From Eumeta japonica (Eukaryota; Arthropoda; Insecta; Lepidoptera; Psychidae), in the NCBI GenBank assembly GCA_005406025.1, contig BGZK01000146.1, positions 1-64,000 on the forward strand: a stretch of 64,000 nt of DNA. Reading direction: 5' to 3'. The translations under genes and the position numbers were made by a program. Positions within the stretch are counted from its first letter, which is position 1; each line of letters starts with the position of its first letter. This document shows positions 36,601 to 49,900 of this stretch, in pieces. The notes beneath the pieces were generated by a model. The model saw only the letters and a program-made list of their open reading frames with translations, did not search any database and was not told where the DNA came from.

Positions 36601-39600
36601 TTGAATTAATTTTAAAAATAAAAAAATATTGAAGGGTTTTATTTTTCGATATCGAGAATTTATATTTTGTGCATTTATATATTACTATTCTTGTTACTCT
36701 AGTAACAAGAACTAGTAACTTTGTTATTTTAGTACAAATTAAACTAATTTTAAAATAAGTTTGTATAAGATCGACTTATATTTGGTTTATATCGGTATTA
36801 ATGCTTAATTTTTAAAATACTACGGATCGTAAATTTATATAGGGTATACTAGTTAATAAGTTGAGACCTGGAAATCTCAGGAAATGCAAGATCTAAACCT
36901 TTTTATTTATTTAAAATATATTTGGAATATTATATTTGTTAATAAATTATGTATACTTACTAAGGCACGATGACCAAAAATGAAATCAAAATTAAAACCG
37001 GTTAAAAAACAATAAACTATCGAAAATTCTATGGCATAACTTTCTTGTAAAACAGAGTTTAATTCTAATATTCTATATAATTCTACATAGCTCTAGTAAA
37101 CAACGGTTTTACTGGGTATTAGTACCGTCACAGTCAAATTAACAATTTAATAAGTTCTAAAAACTTTAATGGCAGTAATATATCAAAAAAATTGTTTTAC
37201 TACCCTATTCTCTAAATTATAAAGCTGTCTTTAAATTTTGTAAAGTTGGTAATACATTTTTAATCACAAGATACAGAATGTAATAGCACAAGTTTTTATA
37301 ATTTATAGAATTATTGAGATTTTTCTAAATGAAAATACAAAGTTAGAAAAAAAATACAAAGAATTGAGTGTCTTTCGGAAACTCATCAAAAACATTTGAG
37401 ATAGACAAAGTTTTCTAACCCACTAAAAGCATTGTAGGTTAAATTCTTTAGATAATGAAGAATTTAATTTGTTATAAATTTACATTGTTTTATTTTGATT
37501 GTCCGAAATTTGATGTGTACATTATGTCTGATTAAATTTGTTTTATTTGAACCTAAATATTTCATATGTTACATTGAAATATGATTTCGATGAATTGAGT
37601 TAAGGCAATCTTCTATGTGTACGTTTGTTAATAGTGTTAAACGAACTATTCGTACAGCAACAACGAACTATCATCATCAGTGTCTGATTTTTACGCGCGA
37701 TGTCTGAAAGGTCTATATTACAATCTTATTTCTTTTATAATTTGTTGATTGTGGAATGCTAAATTTTTCAAATCTCAATGCGAATATTCAGTTTTTCTTT
37801 GTTAAAATATTCCTTATTTCCACAATTTGTAAACAGTTTATGATTTACTCATCAATTAGTGGTTTCTGAGTATTAACACAAACATACACAGATACGTCTC
37901 GTGCATAAACAAACATACACACAGAAAGAGGCGGAGAAAAAGAGACAGTGGCTTTGACATTTAAAGTTTCTACGCATTTGAACTTGTTCAATAGTTTGTT
38001 GTACGATATTGGCTCACAAAGTTATGACACTAGGCTTACAATATGAGTTTGTTTGCTGTTAATTTAAAGGTAGGATCTCATGTGGAGCTAGTATGTACTT
38101 ACGGGTATGTACTTTGGTACCTCCCGCTGGAGTGCGATTGGCGCATGGAGTGGACGCGTATTGTCTGCGCTAATGAGACAACCTGTACACACATCTGAAT
38201 ACGTATCGTAGTAAGAGAGTGATAGAAATTATATATAACTGTAGAAAAATATATAAACGTAGAATACTTTGACATTATTTATAATTAATATACGAGTGAT
38301 TAAAGCGTATAGAGTATCTGCAAGACAAAATATAATATTGTCACATTTGAAAATATTGCTGGTCGTAGTACATAGTCACGTGTAAATGCATTGATTGCAT
38401 GCAGCCGTCGCCACACCAACAGCCGGCCTGATCTACCGCATTAGACGTTTCATTAGACGTTTCTGTATTAGATAACTTAATTAACTAAACGTGTTAAAAG
38501 ATGAGGTATTTAATAGGGCCAAAGTTAGTATATGATCATAAGGATTTGAAGTGCTTGGTTCATTCAATCGTGTGATAATTTTTAATAAATTAATATTATA
38601 AAAATGAACAAATTACCAGTAATTCTACACCAGTTTTACAGAAAGAGAAAAATTAAAATCACTCTAGTGAAAATAATTTACTTGACCTGTTAAGCTCCCT
38701 TCAGGGAGGCGCTTTTCAGCCTATTCCAAAATATATTCATTTTTCATCTGGATGATTATAGTCTGATCTACAACCAGCATATTTATTATTAATCTGAATA
38801 CTGAAAATGAGAATTAGGTACTTGTTAACTTTAAAATATTCACGAACAATACGTAAATTTTATATATGATATTAGTTTGTGTAGTTTCGGTACACATTGC
38901 CAAATTGTGTAAAGCATTATTAATTGTGTAAATTATTTTATTAGAAAAATACTACTTTCGCAATATTTTGTATTAATGAGAGATGTTTCATGAAAAGATA
39001 TCGAACTCAGACCATTCTTTTTCCAGCTTAATATCTCTTACATCCAAAGAAAGTTTATTCATTCATTATGTTATTATAGACAGTATAGCGCAGAGTATAT
39101 TATTATATTGCCAATTCTATACAAAGAAAATCATACATACAATTTGGATGCAATGGTGGTATTTGAAAGAATAGAATTTAAATATCTATAGTATAAGAAA
39201 TAATTTTCGTCACTTGTTTTTTTTTTATTACAACCTTCTATGTCAACATCTAATGAAAATAAAGTGAATTCACCCCTTGTAGCAATATTTAGGCATATCG
39301 ATATGTAACAATCATAATAACTCCGCTTAGTTGCAGTTATTTTCTTGTTGATTTAAAAGAAAAGAACGTGTTATCACTACTATTTCTCGCGCGCGCCAGT
39401 CACAATTGACACGTTTAGGATGGTTTGAGAATCCTTTGTTCGACCGGCTGCGTACGTGCGTCATCGTTTGGCGCACTTTGTATGAAGTGGACTTTCTGGG
39501 CCAACTTATTTTGTGCCTATACCTAGTAATTCGTAGCATCTGTGCATTTATGTTGATACATATTATAGACTTATGACCTGTTTTTCATTTTTTCCATAAT

Positions 39601-41699
39601 AAGGATTTTTTGGTGTAAAACCATAATTAAAAAAAATAATGTATGGCAAGACTTGTTAAAATTCATATTGTGATCATTAATTTAGAAATCTCGTGATATA
39701 CACTTAGAATGGAATGGACCTTCTGGGCCTACTTATTTTGTGGCCCGACCTTCCCTTCACGTGTTCGCGCAGGCGTTGTCCTTAGGGGTGTCGACCAGTC
39801 ACATGGCTCGTGTTTATTATTTTGATTTAATTTTCTTAAAATATGTATTTTGAACACACATAAAATAGAATATATAAATGTCATGTACCATTACTGAAAC
39901 TATTCCTTGATTCGTATTGTAAAAAAACTGTTAAACAATTAATAATACGAGCAAAAGTTAAAGTAGCGTATTTTATAACTACAACAATTTACTGACTGTG
40001 ATTCTTCATCTTTAATATCCGCCATTGAAATGATTTCAAACCCAAAAACTGCTCATGAACATATTTTCTCAATTTCAGAATAACGCCGATGTTGATTTTT
40101 TATGTAGTTTTTAAAATAAATCGCCTAATATTTTATTTTAAATGCGTAAATTTCTAGCTTTTATTACTTATAAGATAGATTGCCTTGAACAGCAGATGAA
40201 TGGATAACGAGATGTGATTGTGTGCACCATTTGGATCTAACAGCAAAATCTATGATTTGTACCTTCAATCTTCTCTTCTTCCATCAACGGCAAGTTTTCA
40301 CAAAAAAAATGCAATTGTCTTTACTGAATTGCATATTATTAATAACCGAAAAGATTTACTTATACTATAATTAATACTGAAATTGCAAATACGTATAATA
40401 AAACTCTGGATATCTGGCCTCCTACTTTAAAGTTGGAAAACATGTATTATGAAAAAACGCAAATGTTACTGTTTCTTAGTTGTCTTAGTTGGTTATATAA
40501 TGATAATTGTGGAATTTCTGACTACGAACATATTTATGATATATCAACTTATTGTGCGTTATGGTAGTACAAAAAACAATTTAGGGATGGCATATATTTT
40601 GTAGAGTTTGTTACAAATTTTACACTAATTATTTTCCAAATAAAATAATAACATTTTTCTATGTTTAACTGTTGATTTCTCATCACTTTTAAAAATAATA
40701 TCACACAATAAGCAATTCGTCGTATAACTAATAAAACTAACTAAATGAACTAACTAATAAACATTCACTTATTAATATTACTAACAATAATCATTACGTA
40801 AGTAATAACGTTAAAAAAAGTAGGGATCTTTGCACTCCTAGTCGTTACACGTTAATAGCATCGAAGACGATATAGATACAATCTAGGTAGATTACGTACT
40901 ATTTTACTGGAGAAAATAGTCAGCTGTCAAAAGCAGAGATTATAACATACACCTAAATTCATCGTGACGCTCCCCGGTAATGTAATTTCTTACAGAAAAG
41001 GGTTCCGATGGAAAAACCTTATAACAGAAATAAACCGCGTTACATACGGTTCAGTAGATGCGGCCTGTCGTGACCAGATGCAGTGGCGGATGCGGGAGAT
41101 ATTTTATTTTACGACAATCTTCAAACGTTCGGCTACCTACTTTATTGTGTTACTATTTTCAGCATTATTTCTGAATATATAATACATATTTTGCGTTTTT
41201 GATAATCCACTTCTTTTCGTCATACAACATTCGCGGCTTTGCTTATATTTCTCTATCTCTTCCTTATGTGCCCCGTTTTCGCGATAGCAAAATATGAATC
41301 TATTATAAATAACAGGGCCACATTCAAATCTAGCTATTCATACATCATCAAATAAGGCTCTAAATACGCTATATTTGCACAATGAACTTACTTAATAATT
41401 TCTACCATGTTTTTCTCGTTTGAATCAATGCGTTCAGCTACGTCGAAAATTCTAAGTGCGGTCTAGTGCTCGAGGAAGAAGATCTTCCCAAGCTTTATAA
41501 AAATTAAAACCGTTCAAAGATTTCAGCCTGATAAGAATGACTCGGACACATTTCGTGTAAATAGTTACGCATGCGCGAATTCAATACGATGAAAGTTACA
41601 CATTCTGATTGATTCAGAAACGTGATATTGGATAACTCGTACAGGCATATCGGTAGTAATTAATAAAGATCCGAAAAAGTATGCGTTCACAGCACGTCG
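33646..41699. other. AT-rich, gene-poor DNA
   Basis: Apart from the 39.5-39.7 kb direct repeat and a TCTTGTTAC/GTAACAAGA inverted repeat near 36690, I see no gene, island or classifiable element in 8 kb. Confidence 0.5.
39484..39745 (+). repeat. Direct 34-bp repeat pair, 228 bp apart
   Basis: TTTCTGGGCCAACTTATTTT (unit 39484-39517) and CTTCTGGGCCTACTTATTTT (unit 39712-39745) sit in near-identical 34-bp units. Confidence 0.6.
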
Positions 41700-41770
41700 G
41701 TCGTCACCGACAGTATATATAAGGACGATTAGGGTAGCATGTCGGTGGCCGACCCGTCAAAGCCTGTATG
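41700..41770 (+). promoter_or_regulatory. Candidate TATA promoter upstream of the hormone gene
   Basis: TATATATAAG at 41714-41723 is a strong TATA box, and a start would be expected near 41745. Two related inverted motifs flank it: GTCGGT-cgtc-ACCGAC upstream (about 41696-41711) and GTCGG-tgg-CCGAC at 41741-41753. A GTATGT donor-like site follows at 41766. It lies 1.7 kb before the leader exon on the same strand, so it could be the start of the gene. No initiator motif is clear and the first exon end is unresolved. Confidence 0.3.
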
Positions 41771-42340
41771 TTTTTTCTTTATGTTTCACCCTGATTTCGA
41801 ATCTAGATTCCGAGGAATCGCTGCGAGAACACTAAAATAGTTAATAATTAAAATTAATTATCATACAATTAGTATATACTTCGATTGGTAAAACAATTTA
41901 TGGTTGTATATAACATAAATACTGTAACACGTTACAATCTTAATGTATTTTTATTTCATATGCATAAAAGAATATGAAAATCACAAAGCAATTGATTTGC
42001 TTTTATCTAAACATTTCATAGTTTTTATTTCGTAGTTAATTTCACGTTATAGTTCCAATAAGTGATCAATACTAAAGCACTTAAGTTTCTCATTATCCAC
42101 GTAACGAGCAAGCGAGGATTATTTTAAACCTTTCATAAGGACTCATGTTATAAACATAGAAGTGGCGTCGTATAAAAACTTTTTTACAGCCTTACTTACT
42201 ACTATAACAAAAAAAATTCTTCTGGTATTACACAAATATGTCACTATATTAATTTGTTAATACGTAATAAACAATGTAATTACGTTTCTAAAATTACAAT
42301 TTGTGAATAATCTAAGCTATATTTGTTTTGCAATTTGTGA

Positions 42341-42414
42341 AAACGTACCCAATACAAACCCTACGGAAGTTTATTCCATCGTATCCTTTACAAAATCGTT
42401 CATGTTTTGCAATC
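42341..42414 (+). repeat. Direct repeat pair, unit 2
   Basis: Shorter copy of the 31.5 kb unit: CGTACCCAATACAAACC, TTATTCCATC, TTTACAAAATCGTTCATG. Confidence 0.6.
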
Positions 42415-43414
42415 AGTATCATTTATGATCTACCTCGTGACCCGTGATTTCGCTTCTTTGTTCAGCGGTTCGCGTTAGATATTTTTTACTTCTCATTTAT
42501 AAAAAAAAATTTAGGCGTACGTAGGTATCGAGCTTTCGCCGGTATTTATTTTTGTTCTTAAAATATCAAAAAATGTGACCTTACTTGAAGTTCTCAGCAA
42601 ACAGCTCGACGAAGAAAACGATTTTGCAGGTGTGTATTTTTACCAATAAACCGTATTAGCACTTCCAGTGTTGTCTTTGCCGGCCTAAATTAAACACGGC
42701 TCGCTCAGTTCGTGACTTCTGTTTGCCAATTCTTTGCAATGTGATTACGAAGTTCGGCACTTACATTTTTTTTCTACGTGACCTATGCTTTCGAGCATTT
42801 CATCACCATCATCACATTTCGATATGAAGTGAGTTTACACTTCATTGATCTGAGCTGTATTTCACTCGATTTCATCTAGTATTTGTATATCGATAAAATG
42901 TGACATAGATTCGCAAAATTTGAATACTGACGTAAATAATACACAGGTACGGAGATGAAGATGTTATTGTTTAAAAAAAATATCGATACCGGCATCAATT
43001 GGAAAATAAGATATGCGAATTTATGAGTACCGAAGCATATCTGAAACGTACTTTTAAGAAGATATCACAAAACTCACAAACAGTACAAAAAATTATAGTA
43101 TTCCGTTTGATATAAATAAATGCGACTATTATTTTTTTATTTTTAATACGAGTATTTACTATGTTTTAATTTGTATTTCATATGGAAAAAAAAACGACTA
43201 GAAAAAAAAATGGAAATCCATACGGTAACAAATATTAGGAATCGTACTACAAGACTACCTAACTAAATGTACTGGAACAAGTTAAAATAAAACATGATAT
43301 TTGCAATGCAGCTGATGCCAATATAGATGCTGCCACTAGCGAAATAGACTTGCATTTATCCCTTACTGTCTGTTGATTATAGTTTTTTTAATAATGTATG
43401 TTTTTTTGTTACAG

Positions 43415-43456
43415 ATCACCGTTTTTGTTAACGTCAGTACGATCGACTTCAAAATG
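43415..43456 (+). CDS. Dh44: Diuretic hormone gene, leader exon ending in the initiator ATG
   Basis: A pyrimidine-rich acceptor (run of T then GTTACAG) ends at 43414, and a donor GTAAGC begins at 43457. The 42-nt exon between them is 5' UTR except for its last three bases, an ATG at 43454-43456 in the insect start context TTCAAAATG. Splicing to the exon at 55689 gives MMWW..., and as I recall it the moth hormone precursor also begins with two methionines. A second donor GTAAGT lies 6 nt further on, at 43463; using it would give MVS before MWW and is also in frame. Without the upstream ATG, translation could still begin at the first codon of the next exon. What is seen is a strong exon-like signal set; its membership of this gene is inferred from position, strand, phase and the double-Met start. 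Confidence 0.55.
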
Positions 43457-43880
43457 GTAAGCGTAAGTAATTATAACTAAACAAAAAGCGATAAGTATCA
43501 AAATTACATCTTTCTACGATCTTTTATAAAAAAATAATAGATCATAATATTCAATATGTATTCAATGTTTGTGGCCGTCAGACTAACTCAGAGTGAATGA
43601 AATTTCCATTTTCTTAGCTATAAAAGGGCCTACTTTATTTAAAAGAAAAAACATTGCGTTAACTGAAAACAAATATGTTTGTAAAAGATTATGTCTTCTT
43701 CAATATATAATCGAAAAAATTAAACTTGAATAGAGTTTCGGTAATAGAAGTTGTAAAGCAACGATTATTTTGGGTTAATAACAACTTCCATAAACAATTT
43801 TCTATTATGTGTGATATTATTATATAATATACAATAATAATAGAGCCAAAATCGAGAACAAATTAATTTAAATGAAAAAG

Positions 43881-43928
<48 letters not shown>

Positions 43929-46900
43929 AGAACTTTGTCTGGTCTTGTTTATTGTTTTTAAATTATTTGTTTTCTTTTTTCATGCAAAATAGGATATTTT
44001 TTATACATGATCAATATGATCAACAATATGATCACGCGGGTCTATTCCATCGTCCAAGAAATACCTTCTCTATGGTGAATTTTACGCACATTTATGTTGA
44101 TGCATTAGTTTGGTAATTAATTTGGCTTCCACGATTGATTATACTTACGTGTATTTTTTTATTCTGATGTAGTATTATAAATATTATATTTAATAAAATA
44201 AATTCAGAATTTCTTTTATTTCACGGACTATATAATAAGTAACTTTAACAGTAGCCTTTTTTTATATAATCTAGAATGTTCCTCAGTTTTAGTACAGATA
44301 CACGCTTATTACTTATCTTGAATATATATTCAGAATTGTTTTCTTTTTTTTGATGATGATATTTAACTAAATTACGTTTACTTGAAAATAATATCAAAAT
44401 TTCTTATCAAAAGTACTCAAAAATCCCATTTTAGAATCCTGAGGAATGCTCCATGGACTTCTATCGAAAACAGCTTTCGAATATAATAAACCACAATAAA
44501 GCGCAATAAACACGATAAAGTCGTCGTAAGATATCCCATTTTATATCGCTTCTTTAATAAAATTTAACAATCCTACCTATCGTCTATCGGAAGAGATAAA
44601 AGTAAAATAATCGTATCCCATATTTGTTTTCTGCATCTACTTGCGACCGGCGCCATTTTATTCTACGCATATGTCTCCGATCAGTATCTGCTGAGCTCTT
44701 AAATGAAATTCATAAGAACTCATTAGATCATATTTTAATGTACACAAATTACCATCTTCTAATATCTGTCAATAGGCAGTACAGAAGTAGTATCAGATTT
44801 ACCCTCTGAATATTTATGTTACTCGCAAACGGCCTCTTTCAATACTTCGTAAAAAGTGAAAACGAGAAGCAAACGTCTTCAACACGAATAAGACCGTTGT
44901 AACCTCGGTCACACTATGACCACGCTGTTAACGCCGGCAATCGCTGCGGTAATATTACTACGTATAGAGAAGACGACTCGTAGCCCAATTTTGCGCCGCG
45001 TTTTGCAGTACGCCGTACCGCAACTATTCAACGAGAATTCAGCGCCCGTTGCGACGAGTCGGGTTTTGCTCTCATAAATAACTCTTAAAAATGCCTGGTT
45101 GTGTTCTTAAAGATTGGCCTAAACAATCGACAACATTCTAAAATGTGTGATGGTTTAGCAATTCATTTGTAAATAGTCGCAAAAACGTTTAAAATTCTTT
45201 AATTTAATATTTTTCGCTATTTAACAACGCTCACGAGAATAGAGCGACATTTTACGCTGCGTTGAACGAAACGCGTAAGCGCCGTGAAATTCTTGGCGCT
45301 TACAACGATTTAATCGTGAGAAATCTATAAGCGATCTAGCGCTGCATATGTCAATAGTTCGATTATTAGACCTAACTAATGTTTTAGGGCTGTAGCAAAC
45401 TTTAGTTGTAACTCATACTATAAAGGAGCAAGACTTTTCTTTACGATAGCTTCTTTAGTATAATATAAATTATAACTCAATACCGGCAATACGTTCTTGG
45501 GATACCCGAAGTGAGTTACCGGCGATCGATGGAGGCGTCGAGACGTGAATTCACCAGTACCTACCGGACGGCGAGCGGCCGTCCGCCGCTCCGCTCGCAA
45601 TATTCGCCCGTTTCCGCTAAACTTGGCACAGCACTTGTTGCTTCCGGATGCAATTCGACCGGTAGCTCTCGCAGCGGTGACGAGCGGATCATGAATTTTG
45701 ATGCAGCTAAAGAATACGCAAATCCCTAATAAATGTTCCTTTTATCTGCAAAAAATGTGTAAGTTAGCCCTCATTACGCGGCCGTGTAATATCTGTGATA
45801 AAGATACAATATTTACCACAAAATCTGTCTGTGAACTACGATTTTCAAGATTCGTATCTATCTAATACTAATATTGGAAAACGTACTTTTTACTTACTTG
45901 TTAAGTTCTTAATGGGTCGTCGAACGTTTTAATAACAAAATAAATTCTGATAATACTCTAAAACAACGGGGTTGGACTAATAATATTATTAACTTATAAT
46001 ATCATTTAAAATAGGCTACGAAAAGGCATGCATCACTTCATTTAAGCAATCTGTAAATAAATAAAATGCAAAGGTCACACATTCTACAATAGACTAGAAA
46101 TTAATATTTTAATACAATAAAATGTATAATTTGCATGCATACGCCCGCACAAAGTCCGATAATTAATTTATACAATTATGTAACGTTCAAACTTTTTATA
46201 CTTTAGTTCATATTCTAAGAAATTGCAAACTTCAGTCAGCGAGGATCGCGCGCGATTGGCCTCGCCGTCCTTTTAAATGCAGTGCTTATTGGAAAACGGA
46301 GTGTTTAAAAGTAATGTATTCTATAAAGTAACCTAACACGTCGAATTTCTTTATATTCCAGAATTATAATGTCGCAGATACATACTACGTAGTTTCTAAA
46401 ATTTTATGATAATAATTATTATAATATTGCACGCCTCAAAGAAACTGTGCTTTATTTTCGCGAAAAAAAGAATATTTCGCACGCTCATCTTAAATCGGCA
46501 TTATTAACGTTATAATTCATTTTTACGTCATAAAAAAAAAACTGTTTTAAATACAAATAAAAGAAACATAAGGACATTTGATACTATATTAAGTATTATA
46601 ATAATTATTAAAAGATACAATTGTAACTTCTTTATGTATGTAATACTCACGATAAATCTCGGACAAATTTATTGTTATTATTTTTATGAACTTCAGATTT
46701 CCGAGGAATAATAACCTCTAAAAAAGTAGATGGAACTTTTATTGCTTAAATTAAAATAATGTGAATCGCAATACACGATTATGTAAGTGATGCCAGCTGT
46801 GAAATTATAAAAGATACCGACTGGAGTGGTAAATTTTCAAGTTTTCTACCTTGAAAATCTATAACGCATAGCACCTTTAATGGACACTAAAAGTAAAAAA

Positions 46901-49900
46901 GGTTTTTTTACTCCATACAGATATTACTAATTCGATACAACAAAAAGACACGATTTTTTTTCTATATTTTCATTAATTACAGCGTACAGTATTTATTAAA
47001 AATGAAAGACGTATGTAGCTGAAGTAGAAACCCTTTGGACCTGTAATGCTGGGAAAAAGGAAATTCAGTGATGAACAAAATAGTCATTCGTTTCTAATTA
47101 TGGGCTTTAAAACATCCATCGGAATCCCTCAAATGGATGTTTGAAAAGATAGTCGGAATTCAAACTTTTCTGTATTTGACAATTCGTTGTGTCCTACGTT
47201 TGAAGAGCTGTTTCGTTCGAATCGTAATAAGTAGCCCGTTAAAATTTTCACAGAATATGTGTTGTTGTAGTGGATATTCTAGCTGATAATAAAACAAACA
47301 AAAGTTAAAAATTAAGGAGGAGGGTCCCGTACAAAATATGTATTTTTATAATGTTTTTTTTCTTATTCTTCCATCTTAAAAGCTGTATATTATATACAAG
47401 CGTCAAATTTGGCATGATCAGAGTCCAACGTTAAAGTCAAATATTTTATAATAAAAATCGCCCAAGTATGAGTCGGGCTCACACTACTGAATACCGAATG
47501 CCAAATTGAATAAAAAAATATTTTTTTAGGTAAATACATAACATAAACATATTTTTTATGTATCGTGAAGTACGGAATCCTCGGTGTACGATTTAAACAC
47601 TCACATGGCCAGTTTTTTATCTATTTTGCGCATCTGCTACTTAATAGATTTTTTTTTAATCAAGTCAAAATTCTAATTAAGTTTTGTTCGTTTATTCATT
47701 TCACCTATTATAACTTTCTATTTTTTTCTCATTGAAAATCTAATTTTGAGGTGTGTGTTTTTGTATATTTTTGACGTGACAACGTCTTAAATTAGGTTGC
47801 GGCTGGGAGTCACTTATGAAAAAGGTGTAACGCTCGGTAACGTAACGATGAGTCACCGAACGAGAGAGAGGCCCGCCGAATGCCTTGCGTCTCTCTCCCA
47901 CTCAACTATGATCGGTCTGCCGCGCGCGCAGCACTAGAGAGAATTGCATAGCTTGCAAATGTATTGCAAGTTATTGTATGTATATTTGTATATAAATACG
48001 TATGTATGTGTAAAGGTAAAAATAAAATTTTGTTAATATGAAATTCAGTGCGAGATTCTTTGTATAAATTAATGTTTTAAATATAATTCTTTGTATAAAT
48101 AAATGTTTTAAATTGTTACTATTATTTCATCCTTCTTCCTACTATACGAATGAATATTCACATTAAAATGATTTTACCATTCAAAGTCGTTGTCACGTAA
48201 AACTTTCGCCCGTATACCGACTTTACAGGCAACCAAATTTTTTTTTTTTATCGTTTCGCTTCTTTCGCGTCTTGGCCGGTAGATGTAGCCACTGTCTCTT
48301 ATTATACGGAACGGGATACGCCGTGAATGAAGAAGTCGCCCAGCGAACAGCAAGCAGAAGCGCAATATAATTTATTATATGACGGACACGACCGCGTCCG
48401 CTTTGTGACGACGGGGGCATAGTGTTAATTAGAAGCAAAAGAAACGTGTTCTAAATAACTTAGACGCACTCGTTCGTTTACATTCAACGGGCAGCCGGAG
48501 CGGCTGTGTGAGGGGACATTAAAATTGGAGACATCGTTAATAAAGTTTATGGGGCAATTTAAGTATAAACTTGCACAATATCTTTTCAGAGCAACGACGA
48601 ATATTAAACGTAGTAAAAGAGGAAATAACAAATAATTGTAAAACGGAATTATGCACTGACGGAATGTAGTAGATATCTTTACGACTACAAAATAAAAAAT
48701 AAAAATTGGTACGATCATAATACATATATAAAAACATAGATAAAATTGCTAATATTCATCAGTATTACCAATTTTCGCATGTACGAAAATAGTAGAAAAT
48801 TACGTTTCTATTTTACTCAAAGTACTCTTTTTAACGAGTACTGAAGTACCCTAATCACTGACCATATTTTTACAATTTTAAATCAAGAGAATCTTTGCCA
48901 TTGCGAATGATAAAGTATTTCATTTTTTTCTTTGTTCCACTTTCGCAGCTTAACGTTATCATTTATTTTTATAAAACTTTGTAGACGAGCACCCGCTTAA
49001 GCTAAACTGTGATGGTAAACGTAGAATTTTTATATCGTTGTTGGAAGTTTAGTCAATTGGGAATGAGCATTCTGCTAAACTTAAAAGAAGACGAAAGTGA
49101 ACTAGGCCTCAACGACAAAATTGCTGGAGCAATTTCGATGTTGACGAGTAATTTAGTTTTTATCTTCAAACAATACGATTTTATAAAGAAGAATGCATAG
49201 CTCTTTTGGAATAATAATTAACCGTTTAAAGATAAATAAATGGAAAATAAACTGTGAGGAAAATTTGGCATATTCTGTAATCGTAAGTAGTTTGCTTTTT
49301 TAACAGCTAGAGGTCTCAACAGCGAAAAGCACCAAAATAATGCACAACGACAGCAGCATAGTGCATGTGAACTCGTTCTATATGCAGTTCCATTAATAAG
49401 TACACCTCGTTCGATAGATACAGGCTTTGTAGCGTATTTCATATTGATTCAGGCTTTTCACATCGTTCGGATTTCCTATTATATTGGGATTTCATGCTAC
49501 AATATTCTTATATACATAGAAAAATTGCATGATTAACAAAATTTTATATAAAGAAATCATTTCATTACTTTCTATGTATTTTAAATGTAAATAAGAAAAT
49601 ATATAGGTATATTGTCTCCTAATATTTGCGTAGAAAAATGGTACAAAATAAAATTCGTTTTTTTTCACATGTCCTATACGCAAAAAAATCTGCAGATTTT
49701 ACTAAACTACTATCATATATTCAATAAATATTATTGTGCAAAAATTGTTGCCAAAATCGTAACTACATAAAGTCCTAAACGCAGATAATATGATATATGA
49801 GATATTAAAAATAAAAATCGTTTTTAGTAGTTTTACTAAATATGAAAAACAGGGATTAATATTGACGTTCGTCCGTACCGCTTATCCCCATCATTCTTTT

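Noticed and set aside
41083..41100. CAGTGGCGGATGCGG, like a hAT terminus
   Set aside because: No partner terminus or 8-bp duplication was found nearby.
45511..45729. 72-codon open frame on + in a GC-rich patch
   Set aside because: Arg/Ser-rich frames also occur on the opposite strand; composition-driven.
48425..48718. 97-codon open frame on -
   Set aside because: Rich in Phe, Ile and Tyr, as expected from AT-rich DNA; no motif or start context.
49009..49200. 63-codon open frame on + with LNLKEDESELGLNDKIAGAI
   Set aside because: It looks somewhat protein-like, but there is no family match, no splice borders and no neighbouring coding piece.
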